Source: Salinicoccus halodurans
GTDB lineage: Bacteria > Bacillota > Bacilli > Staphylococcales > Salinicoccaceae
Direction of reading: 5' to 3'
Length of the DNA: 64,000 bases
Assembly (NCBI RefSeq): GCF_900114445.1
Contig: NZ_FOTB01000003.1
Coordinates: forward strand, 62,001-126,000
The notes beneath the pieces are model-generated. The model did no database searches. It was not told the DNA's origin and was given only the letters and a program-made list of their open reading frames with translations. This document shows positions 46,214 through 53,813 of the stretch, one piece after another (positions within the stretch are counted from its first letter, which is position 1; the number at the start of each line of letters is the position of its first letter). The translations under genes and the position numbers were made by a program.

Positions 46214-46239
46214 ATAAATCACTCCTATAATTTTTAGAA

Positions 46240-46275
46240 TAAAAAATACGCAACCTTCATAGGAAAGTTACGTAT
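46240..46275 (-). terminator. Expression-platform terminator of the TPP riboswitch
   Basis: On the minus strand, ATACGTAAC pairs with GTTGCGTAT and is followed by six T residues, 27 bp before the SDR start. This is the off-state terminator between aptamer and gene. Confidence 0.8.
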
Positions 46276-46329
46276 CGAGAGTGGATTATATACCCACAAA
46301 GACGTAGATATACAACTGTATCGATGTAA

Positions 46330-46413
46330 CACTTTCCTACGCCAGTTTTAACTAGATCAGGTTCAAAGGGTCTGAGGTTACCCTCATCTCAGTTTATAAA
46401 AACGCCCCTAGTG
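46330..46413 (-). promoter_or_regulatory. TPP riboswitch (THI element)
   Basis: On the minus strand the aptamer reads ACTAGGGG at its 5' side, CTGAGA with the following GAGG core, GACCCTTTGAACCTGATCT and GTTAAAACTGGCGTAGGAAAG at its 3' side, which are the conserved thi-box blocks. With the downstream terminator it should turn off the SDR-monooxygenase operon when thiamine pyrophosphate is plentiful. Confidence 0.95.
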
Positions 46414-46582
46414 CGAATCTATTCTATTTAACATCATTGTAGTACTTTACAAAGATACGTCAAGTAAAGCACAAATTATATGTTTGTTATTATTTTTAAA
46501 AAACATATGTGAATTGGAACAAACACAATTCAAATTCAATTCTGTAACTGTACTGCTATCTAGTTTTTATATGATTGAGTGA

Positions 46583-47062
46583 ATGTTAGGGGAAAGCTGT
46601 GCAATCAACGGTGTACTTCCTCCTGTGATTTCCCTCATTGCGAGTATGGAAGTTTCTGAAGTCATTCGTTATTTATCAGGAAAAGGCTTTTCCAAGCAGC
46701 TCATTACTGTAGATACTTTTAAAATCGGCTTTCAAACGATAAATATAGATGAATTAAAGAATGAAGACTGTGTGGTCTGTAAGAATCGAATATATGAACA
46801 GTTGAATAAAAATATGCTGGCCACTGTACAATCTAATTGCGGAAGTGTATATACACTCAGGTTCGACGAATCGGATTTCAATCAGGAGCTGCCCGGTAAA
46901 ACTATCAGGGCAAGTGCATTTGTTAAGTTATTGACTTATAAAAAATATAAGCTGACCTTATTTAAAGACGGCAGAATGAATGTTCATGGCATCTCTCGAA
47001 AAGAAGAAGCAAATGCTTTATATCATGAAATGATTGAGAAACTGAGTGAATATCCTGTATAA
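46583..47062 (+). pseudogene. ThiF/MoeB-type adenylyltransferase, C-terminal remnant
   Basis: The 159 codons match only the back half of an E1-like ThiF/MoeB/HesA protein: SCAINGVLPPVISLIASMEVSEVIRYLSG corresponds to the catalytic-Cys-to-helix segment that follows the nucleotide-binding half, and CVVC is one of the two zinc CxxC motifs. The Rossmann GxGxxG and adenylation residues are absent and a stop codon lies directly before the ATG. ThiF activates ThiS in thiazole synthesis; its position beside the TPP riboswitch suggests a decayed thiamine locus. Confidence 0.75.
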
Positions 47063-47386
47063 AAATATAGTGTGAACTATTTCAAATAGATATTATTATA
47101 AGCCAGTGACGGACATATTTAATATTGTCAAAATAGATGTAAAGCTTTTCCTTTTTTAAAAACGGAAAGGCTTTTATTTTTCAGATTATAAGTTTTCAGC
47201 ATTTAAATATGTTTACTTTCATTGATAATACCCGCTGATTCAAGTGGGTTAAAAACGCTATTGCAAAGAACGATTTTGAATATATCTTATTTAGTATAAA
47301 GTTGATGAAGCTGGGATTGACAATATATTTACACCTGTTAATGTATCCAATGTACCAATCATCCTACAACTTTTAAAGGAGATCAT
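47063..47386 (+). promoter_or_regulatory. Intergenic region: ThiF-remnant terminator and GntR gene promoter
   Basis: A hairpin with AAAGC(TT)TTCC against GGAAAGGCTTTT and a T-rich end lies at 47141-47180. TTGACA is at 47317-47322, followed by TGTATCCAATGTACCA (47342-47357), two TGTA half-sites that could be the operator of the downstream FadR-like regulator. Nothing else recognised. Confidence 0.45.
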
Positions 47387-48076
47387 ATGATTCGTAAGAC
47401 AAATCGAACACAGTTAGTAGAACAGGTTGCTTCGCAAATAGAAAAATTAATTGAAGCTGGATACTGGACAGTCGGAGAAAAAATTCCTCCTGAAATGGAA
47501 CTGGTTGATAAATTTGATGTTAGTCGAAATACACTTCGGGAAGCAATCCGCGCCTTAGTGCATGCTGGTTTACTTGAAACCAGACAAGGTAGTGGAACTA
47601 TAGTGCGCTCTGCCAATTCCCTTGGTGCAGCACTGAGACGCTATATAAAAAAAACTGCTTTGCTTGAAACGCTTGATGTACGCTTAGCTTTAGAAAATCA
47701 AGCCGCTCAGTTGGCTGCTGAGCATAGAAGTGAGACGGATTTACTTACGCTTGAAGAATGTATTAAGAATTGTCGAAAGGCAGTTAAAAATCATAATCGC
47801 GAAAAATTTATTGCTTCAGATATCCGTTTTCATCAGACTGTTGTACAGTCTTCAAAAAACCAACTTCTAATTGATTTATATGAACCGATGGTAGAGATAA
47901 TATATACTTTTGTCGAGGATTTGATGGCGATGGATGTGCCTTTCAAGTACGAAGAAGAGCTGCATCTTGAGTTGTTTGCAGCAATTCAGAGCCATGATAA
48001 GAATGCAGCTGCAGCATATGTTGACAGTTATATGGAAGTATTAAGAAAAGATGTCGTTGAAATGATGGAGGACTAA
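47387..48076 (+). CDS. FadR/GntR-family transcriptional regulator
   Basis: 229 aa. The N-terminal winged helix (about 1-75) has KIPPEMELVDKFDVSRNTLREAIRAL-type residues and the wing LETRQGSGTIV; the C-terminal all-helical FCD domain (90-225) has the metal/effector residues D-x3-H (DIRFHQTVV) typical of FadR members. It is followed 4 bp later by an MFS gene, which it probably controls. AAAGGAG precedes ATG 47387. Confidence 0.9.
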   Translation: MIRKTNRTQLVEQVASQIEKLIEAGYWTVGEKIPPEMELVDKFDVSRNTLREAIRALVHAGLLETRQGSGTIVRSANSLGAALRRYIKKTALLETLDVRLALENQAAQLAAEHRSETDLLTLEECIKNCRKAVKNHNREKFIASDIRFHQTVVQSSKNQLLIDLYEPMVEIIYTFVEDLMAMDVPFKYEEELHLELFAAIQSHDKNAAAAYVDSYMEVLRKDVVEMMED

Positions 48077-48080
48077 CAAC

Positions 48081-49283
48081 ATGGGAAATGAAAGAACAGC
48101 AGGTTCCTTTGATATCAATACAAAAAAAAGTTGGCTGCTAATTATAGGTGTTATTTTAGTCAGTACAAATTTAAGAGGACCATTTACTTCTGTGGGGGCG
48201 CTTATTCCTTTTATACGAGATGATCTTGCCATAAGCAATGCTCTCGCCGGATCAATTACGACATTACCTTTGCTGGCTTTTGCACTGCTTTCTCCTTTTG
48301 CTCCCAAAATAGCCAATCGCATCGGTATGGAATGGACTATCACCTTATCACTGGTTTTGCTTATTATAGGTATTGTAATCCGTTCTTTTGGAGAAATTGT
48401 ATTTTTATTTACCGGCACATTTTTCATAGGACTTGCCATTGCAATCGGGAATGTACTAATTCCAGGTATCATAAAAATGAATTTCCCGCTTAAGATAGGT
48501 CTTATGACCGGTATGTACGCTATATTCATGAATTTATTCGGGGCCCTCGGTTCAGGTATCAGTGTTCCTCTTGCCTCCATCGGAAATTTTGGGTGGCAGG
48601 GTGCACTTGGCGTCTGGGGTATACTGGCAGTCATTTCTTTACTGATTTGGCTGCCGCAGCTTACCAGTCAGCGTAATCAGCAAGCAAGTGTGGAAACAGA
48701 GAAGAAAAGCAGTTTATGGCGTTCCCCGCTCGCATGGAAGATAACAATATTTATGGGCAGTCAATCATTGATTTTCTATACTTTGATAACATGGCTCCCT
48801 GATATTTTGTATGCGAATGGTCTTAATTCCAACACAGCGGGATGGATGCTATTCTTAATGCAATTTTCAATTATTCCTTTCACTTTTATTATTCCTGTGA
48901 TAGCAGAAAAAATGAAAAGTCAAGTCGTTTTAAGTGTGGCAACTGGTTTTTTATTCATCATCGGACTTTCAGGGTTATTGCAGGGTAACCTCACGTTGGC
49001 TCCCTTATACGTAATACTCCTTGGAATTGCCGGAGGCAGTGCTTTTAGTCTGTCGATGATGTTTTTTACGCTCAGAACAAGAAATGGAAAAGAAGCAGCA
49101 GAGTTATCGGGAATGGCTCAGTCCTTCGGTTATCTTTTGGCAGCAGTAGGTCCTGTATTAGTCGGGGCACTGCAGGATTTGACAGCCGGATGGACGATTC
49201 CCCTCTCCCTGCTCATTCTCATATCTGTTATTTTTCTAATTGTTGGGATGTCATCAGGAAAAGAAAGGCAGGTTACAGATTGA
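48081..49283 (+). CDS. MFS transporter, CynX/NimT (YeaN) family
   Basis: 400 aa with 12 predicted membrane helices. The first loop has STNLRGPFTSVGALIPFIRDDL and FAPKIANRIGMEWT, typical of the CynX/NimT group that exports or imports small anions such as cyanate or nitroimidazoles. Substrate not inferable. Operonic with the upstream FadR-like regulator; GGAGG precedes ATG 48081. Confidence 0.86.
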   Translation: MGNERTAGSFDINTKKSWLLIIGVILVSTNLRGPFTSVGALIPFIRDDLAISNALAGSITTLPLLAFALLSPFAPKIANRIGMEWTITLSLVLLIIGIVIRSFGEIVFLFTGTFFIGLAIAIGNVLIPGIIKMNFPLKIGLMTGMYAIFMNLFGALGSGISVPLASIGNFGWQGALGVWGILAVISLLIWLPQLTSQRNQQASVETEKKSSLWRSPLAWKITIFMGSQSLIFYTLITWLPDILYANGLNSNTAGWMLFLMQFSIIPFTFIIPVIAEKMKSQVVLSVATGFLFIIGLSGLLQGNLTLAPLYVILLGIAGGSAFSLSMMFFTLRTRNGKEAAELSGMAQSFGYLLAAVGPVLVGALQDLTAGWTIPLSLLILISVIFLIVGMSSGKERQVTD

Positions 49284-49310
49284 AAAGAACAATAGGATGT
49301 GAAAGTAGTA

Positions 49311-49364
49311 ATAAACCGCTTTTAATAGAAGTGATTTACTTCAATTAAAAGCGGTTTATTTTTA
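49311..49364 (+). terminator. Terminator after the MFS gene
   Basis: AATAAACCGCTTTTAAT pairs with ATTAAAAGCGGTTTATT and is followed by TTTTA. Confidence 0.85.
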
Positions 49365-49396
49365 CTTGTCCTTGTCTGGATTCTGTATATAAGCTG

Positions 49397-49435
49397 AAAA
49401 ACTCCAACAACCTTATTGAGAAAAGGTTGTTGGAG
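49397..49435 (-). terminator. Terminator after the glutamate-synthase-like gene
   Basis: On the minus strand, CTCCAACAACCTT pairs perfectly with AAGGTTGTTGGAG and is followed by five T residues, just beyond the stop of the minus-strand gene. Confidence 0.85.
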
Positions 49436-49439
49436 CATA

Positions 49440-51062
49440 CTATTTATCCGGAAGAGATTCCACGTCCTGTTCTTTATCTTCTGCTTGTTCGATTCGCTGC
49501 AGCATACTGCCCACTGATGAAATTCGGCCCCGGTAGTCTTTATAAATCAAGTGCCTCCGTTCCAGTTTCGTCGGCGAATCCACCCCGGCAGCGGCAGCCA
49601 CATTGAACAGCCCGGCACGAAGTGATGTTACATAGTTAGTAACGCGGTGACGCTTTTCATCCACGATTAAACCTGTCTGCAGCTCTGGATCTGTCGTTGC
49701 CACCCCGACCGGGCATGTATTCGTATGGCAAACTTCAGCCATGATGCAGCCCACACTGATCATAAAGCCGCGTGCGATATTAATAAGGTCTGCCCCCATA
49801 CCAAGTGCAATGGCCGCCTTATCCGGAGTGACCAGTTTCCCGGAGGCAATCAATTTGACGCGATCTCTGATATCGAACTCACGGAGCAATTCATCAACAA
49901 TCGGCAAAGCCGTCATAATTGGCAAGCCGACAGAATCCGCAAGTTCCTGATAAGTCGCGCCTGTTCCGCCTTCGCTTCCATCGATTGTGATAAAGTCCGG
50001 TCCTTTATTGGAATCTCTCATAATTTGTACCATCTCTTCAAGTTTTTCAATATCGCCAACCACAATTTTCATTCCCACTGGTTTTCCGCCAACTTCACGG
50101 AGTTGTTCGATAAAATCGAATAAATCCGAAAAAGACTCGTAATCGACAAAACGATTCGGGCTGTTGACTGTCTTGCCTGGTTCAATTAATCGGATTCTAG
50201 CGATTTCTTCAGTGACTTTCTGTCCTTCAAGATGACCGCCCCGAGTCTTCGCACCCTGGGCAAGCTTGACTTCAAAAGCTTTCACTTGTTCGATTTCGGA
50301 TTTTTCTTTGAATGCTTCCCACGAAAATTCACCGGCAGTCGTCCGGACACCGAATAACCCCGGTCCAATTTGCATCATCAAGTCAGCATTACCGGCCAGA
50401 TGATAGTCGGATATTCCACCTTCTCCCGTATTCATCCAAGTTCCGCCAGCAGCAGCCAGCCCTTTTGACAGCGCTGTAATCGCCCGTTCCCCAAGAGCAC
50501 CATAACTCATCGCAGACATTCCCACCTGTCCTTTAATATGAAACGGTTGCCGGCAATTCCCTTCTCCAAGAACTACCGCATCTTCATCCCGCAGAAAATA
50601 CGGATCAATCTGCGCTTCCTCGTGGTGCTCTTTCCGGGAAAAGAGCCCTTCATTGTCAACAACATACGTATACGTATTTGTTTTTTCTGTATTATCGAGT
50701 TTCATTTCAGTCGAAAGCTTCGGGAATAAAGTATTCCGTATATAATAGCCATCTTCCTCAAAATCGCGGTTAGAACCAAAGCCGAGCAATCGTTCATTGT
50801 ATTTCCCCGCTTTAACCACGTCCTGGTATTGCAGTCTTGAAAATGGCTGTCCTTCATTGTCATCTGCGAATAAGTATTGTCTCAGTTCTGGGCCCACGTG
50901 TTCCGTCATGTACCTGACACGTCCGAGCAACGGAAAGTTCCGCAAAATAGCATGCTGTTTCTGGCGATCATCCTTCTGATACATATATGCCATGTAGGCA
51001 AGTGGCGCTGCTATTGAAGTGCCCATAATAGCTGACGGTAAATATTTTGTGATTTTTCCCAT
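49440..51062 (-). CDS. FMN-binding glutamate-synthase-family protein (GltB2-like)
   Basis: 540 aa. A short N-terminal hydrophobic segment (about 6-25) is followed by the glutamate-synthase central/FMN TIM-barrel domain: GQVGMSAMSYGALGERAI, NTGEGGISDYH, GAKTRGGHLEGQKV, DGSEGGTGA and the CHTNTCPVGVAT cluster region. It lacks the amidotransferase domain, so it is not a complete glutamate synthase; physiological reaction unknown. ATG 51062 follows AAGGGTGG; GTG 51071 is less likely. Confidence 0.88.
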   Translation of the reverse strand: MGKITKYLPSAIMGTSIAAPLAYMAYMYQKDDRQKQHAILRNFPLLGRVRYMTEHVGPELRQYLFADDNEGQPFSRLQYQDVVKAGKYNERLLGFGSNRDFEEDGYYIRNTLFPKLSTEMKLDNTEKTNTYTYVVDNEGLFSRKEHHEEAQIDPYFLRDEDAVVLGEGNCRQPFHIKGQVGMSAMSYGALGERAITALSKGLAAAGGTWMNTGEGGISDYHLAGNADLMMQIGPGLFGVRTTAGEFSWEAFKEKSEIEQVKAFEVKLAQGAKTRGGHLEGQKVTEEIARIRLIEPGKTVNSPNRFVDYESFSDLFDFIEQLREVGGKPVGMKIVVGDIEKLEEMVQIMRDSNKGPDFITIDGSEGGTGATYQELADSVGLPIMTALPIVDELLREFDIRDRVKLIASGKLVTPDKAAIALGMGADLINIARGFMISVGCIMAEVCHTNTCPVGVATTDPELQTGLIVDEKRHRVTNYVTSLRAGLFNVAAAAGVDSPTKLERRHLIYKDYRGRISSVGSMLQRIEQAEDKEQDVESLPDK

Positions 51063-51099
51063 AAGTACCACCCTTCAATTTCTAACCCTTATTGATATA

Positions 51100-51723
51100 T
51101 TACAAAGAATCCAGGGCTTCTTCTATCGAGGTATCCCCTGCAGTAATTTCAAATGCTTTCCTGAATGTATTCTGATTGTCGAGCGCTTCTACAAGAACAG
51201 CAGCCACATCTTCATAAGGAATCTCGCCATTACTGTCAGCAATCGTCTCTTTTGCTGTTATCATTTCTTTTCCCGGCTTGCTGACCCTCTTTGTTGTCCG
51301 GATGACTGTATAGGCTAATTGACTCTTTTTTATCCATTCTTCCGGCTCATCTTTTTCACCCGTTTCTTTAGACTCTGGAGACTCGTCTGTGCGAACGGGA
51401 CTTAAATAAACGAGACGCTCGATTTTGTGCCGTTGCGCTTCTTCAAGTGATTTTCTTACTGTTCCGTAATCAACGAGTGTCTCCTGATCTTCGCCTGCAC
51501 CAAGGCTGGAACCCGCCATGTAAATAATTGCTTCGGAGCCATCGATTGCGTTGGTGAAATGTCCATCTTTAGAAATGATCACATCAGCTGCTCCAAGCAT
51601 CTCCAGCTCTTCTGCCCTGTTCTCAGTTTCCGCAATAGTCACGGCTTCATGCCCTTTTGCAGCAAGCTTTTTTAAAACATGCTCACCTGCTCCTTCATTA
51701 CCACCAAAAACAAATACCTTCAT
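51100..51723 (-). CDS. NAD(P)-binding atypical SDR (YwnB/NmrA-like)
   Basis: 207 aa. The Rossmann start MKVFVFGGNEGAGEHVLKKL is followed by SSLGAGEDQ, LVYLSPVRTDESPES and IPYEDVAAVLVEAL, the general layout of small NAD(P)H-binding oxidoreductases related to YwnB. The C-terminus FEITAGDTSIEEALDSL is common in this group. ATG 51723 is chosen because AGGAGGGAGG lies upstream; the longer frame has no such site. Confidence 0.83.
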   Translation of the reverse strand: MKVFVFGGNEGAGEHVLKKLAAKGHEAVTIAETENRAEELEMLGAADVIISKDGHFTNAIDGSEAIIYMAGSSLGAGEDQETLVDYGTVRKSLEEAQRHKIERLVYLSPVRTDESPESKETGEKDEPEEWIKKSQLAYTVIRTTKRVSKPGKEMITAKETIADSNGEIPYEDVAAVLVEALDNQNTFRKAFEITAGDTSIEEALDSL

Positions 51724-51911
51724 CGAACCCCTCCCTCCTGATAATACGTTTATATTTTCTACTTCCCTATTCAATTTTGTTGAAACCTCACTGAGAACAT
51801 AAGGTCACTAGTGGGACGATGGTATTTATTTTAGTGAATTAACCATTTATTTTATTCTTCGGCATAAAATCATCTTAAGGACCAGAAGGTATTTTATACA
51901 TTTTTCATTAT

Positions 51912-51945
51912 AAAAATCCCCTTCCGATTTAATGAAAAGGGGATT
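51912..51945 (-). terminator. Terminator after the kinase gene
   Basis: On the minus strand, AATCCCCTT pairs with AAGGGGATT and is followed by a T-run, immediately after the kinase stop. Confidence 0.8.
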
Positions 51946-51948
51946 GAA

Positions 51949-52782
51949 CTATTGTGATTGCAGAATAATGAATTTCTCACAAATTCTAAATACATCAACT
52001 GTAGCCGGGCGATTTTCTGCAACCGGATCGAGACAGCTGTCAATCATTTCAAAGAGTATATTGCCGTCTTCAGTACTGTGCTCGAGCTGTACATAGCGTT
52101 TGTCGTCATACGTTTTAAAAGGTCTTTCTCCAGTTGCCATAAAGAATAATTCAACGCCGACACCCCGGACATCTGCTGAGTATGTTAAAGTTCTCCCGAA
52201 GCTTGTTCCGGTTCCTTTTCTAATAGTGCCGGGCGTTGTTACCAGATTAAGATCAAATAATTTAGCGAGCGGCGGTTGGGAAATGATGTTTGACGGCTTG
52301 ATGTCCAGGTGCAGCAGGTTATTCTGGTGCAGATAGTTTACAACTGATGCAATCTGCTTTCCAAAATACGCCAACTAAATCAAGGAAAGTTCATCGCCGC
52401 GCTTATAAATCTGACGTACAAGATGTGATATCGTTTTGCCTGTCAATGTTTCCTGGATTACAACCGGCTGCGGCTTTGAATGTAGCTCATAGCCTCTGAT
52501 TAAGTTTGGATGAGACATTGTAATAATCTCGCCTTCCCGTACCAGTATTTTCCCGGCAGTCTCTTTCTGCAAAACATAGGGAGATGATAGGTGTAAATGC
52601 TGACTTAAGCCGTACTTTAAACATTTTTGCGGTGTATACGGCCAGAAATGCTTAAAAATGTCTTTGACGGAAATCGGAGGTGCTTCATGGATAATGTTTC
52701 TCTTTGTACTCTCCAATGTGAAGAACTTATTGATTTTTGAAATCAATTTTTCATTCTTTCTGGATTTGTTGGCCCTCTGCAT
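51949..52782 (-). pseudogene. Ser/Thr protein kinase interrupted by one in-frame amber codon
   Basis: The frame runs from ATG 52782 (after AAAGGAGTG) to the stop at 51949, with a single TAG at 52377-52375. Before it: N-lobe with SHPNLIRGYEL and IQETLTGKTISHLV. After it: LHLDIKPSNII, the catalytic loop with HRD changed to HLD but Asp, Lys and Asn kept, then LFDLNL where DFG is expected, and DVRGVGVELFFMATGERPF, the helix F region. The activation segment is short and lacks an APE motif. Together they give about 276 residues, a single kinase domain with no membrane or PASTA part. Either a recent nonsense mutation or a read-through gene. Confidence 0.82.
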
Positions 52783-52852
52783 ATTTTTCACTCCTTTCAA
52801 AACGCCGGTTTCAAATGTATTTTGAAATTGTCACCCACGCCTGCTTATGAAC

Positions 52853-52960
52853 TTAGTCAGAAGACTCACTGTTATCATAAGAGTCGTTTGACTCACTTGA
52901 GTAGCAACCAGTTGAAAAATCATTGGATGCTGCTGATTGGATATCTTCGAAATGGTTCAT
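52853..52960 (-). CDS. Small acidic serine-rich peptide upstream of the kinase gene
   Basis: 35 aa, starting MNHFEDIQSAASNDF. It contains ten Ser, one Thr, two Tyr, eight Asp/Glu, one Cys (residue 19), and no Lys or Arg. The C-terminal half is built from SES, SND and SESSD stretches, like acidic kinase target sites. A strong GGGAGGAG precedes ATG 52960 by 6 bp. It is 70 bp upstream of the kinase on the same strand, so it is probably co-transcribed and could be its substrate or a modified peptide precursor. No family recognised. Confidence 0.7.
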   Translation of the reverse strand: MNHFEDIQSAASNDFSTGCYSSESNDSYDNSESSD

Positions 52961-53311
52961 GAAATTCTCCTCCCTTCGTTTGTGTTAATTCTATAATGCC
53001 ATCTGTATGGTTAATGGATATTCATCAGAAAATTTAAAAATAATTAAAATTGAAAGGATTTCTTTAATTTTAATGAAGATTAAATACAAATCATTGAAAT
53101 GGATTTGAATTCCTTGATTTTGGGTGTTCCGTTTCAAAAAAAGCTTCATAATTTATTAGCAATTTTTACGATAAGCAGTGTATCCAAAGCTGCAGGAATC
53201 TGATATGCTAACTGAAATACTTTTGTATAAAACAATGTGAATAAATATTTTTACAAACGGAATAGTAATAAATAAGATTTTAATTTCTAAAAAGAAAAAG
53301 GATGTGTATCT
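52961..53311. promoter_or_regulatory. Intergenic region upstream of the peptide gene
   Basis: A/T-rich. An inverted repeat ATTAAAATT / AATTTTAAT (about 53044-53073) flanks GAAAGGATTTCTT. A TATAGA-like -10 for the leftward peptide/kinase unit is near 52990, but no good -35 is seen. The plus side carries AAAGGATG before the stress-protein gene. No further gene seen. Confidence 0.35.
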
Positions 53312-53734
53312 ATGTATAATAATATTTTACTACCTTATGATTTTGCGAACACCTTTGACAATGTACCTGAAGAGCTGGCAAAACTGACAGAGAACAGTGA
53401 AAATGCTGTAATTACAGTTTTTAATGTTGTTACAGAGGGTGAGATGTCCAGTGATGTTAGATTTAATGGTAAATCTTTCAGTGCTAATACAAAAGAAAGA
53501 GTTGAAAAGCTTAAGCCGTTCACCAACCGTCTTGATGAAAAAGGGTTGAAGTATGAAGTTCGTTTTGAGGCAGGACGTGTAATTTCTGAGTTGTTAAAAG
53601 AAATAAAAGAAAATGAATATGACATTGTAGTGATGAGTAACAGACGTTCGAAAAGAGATATCAAACACGTGCTTGGTCATGTAACGCATAAAGTGGCCAA
53701 ACGGGTGAATACTCCTGTCATGATTATTAAATAA
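53312..53734 (+). CDS. Universal stress protein (UspA family)
   Basis: 140 aa with the alpha/beta Usp fold: NNILLPYDFANTFDN at the start, VVMSNRRSKRDIKHVLGHVTHKVAKR and the terminal TPVMIIK. The usual ATP-binding G-x2-G-x9-G-S/T motif is degraded (SNRRSKRDIKHVLGHVT), so nucleotide binding is doubtful. AAAGGATG precedes ATG 53312. Single gene ending in a bidirectional terminator. Confidence 0.9.
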   Translation: MYNNILLPYDFANTFDNVPEELAKLTENSENAVITVFNVVTEGEMSSDVRFNGKSFSANTKERVEKLKPFTNRLDEKGLKYEVRFEAGRVISELLKEIKENEYDIVVMSNRRSKRDIKHVLGHVTHKVAKRVNTPVMIIK

Positions 53735-53753
53735 AATAAATTATTCCATAAAA

Positions 53754-53792
53754 AAACCCGTATTGTCCGTAAAAACCGGACAATACGGGTTT
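53754..53792. terminator. Bidirectional terminator between usp and the first sceD-like gene
   Basis: AAACCCGTATTGTCCG pairs with CGGACAATACGGGTTT, with A-run on one side and TTTAAATTTT on the other; a perfect 16-bp stem. Confidence 0.9.
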
Positions 53793-53813
53793 AAATTTTA
53801 GGTGGTGAAGATT

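Noticed and set aside
52873-52883. GTTATCATAAG resembling the rlmH attachment core, as a possible second SCC att site
   Set aside because: Only 11 bases match, the essential TGA part differs and it lies inside the small peptide gene; more likely chance.
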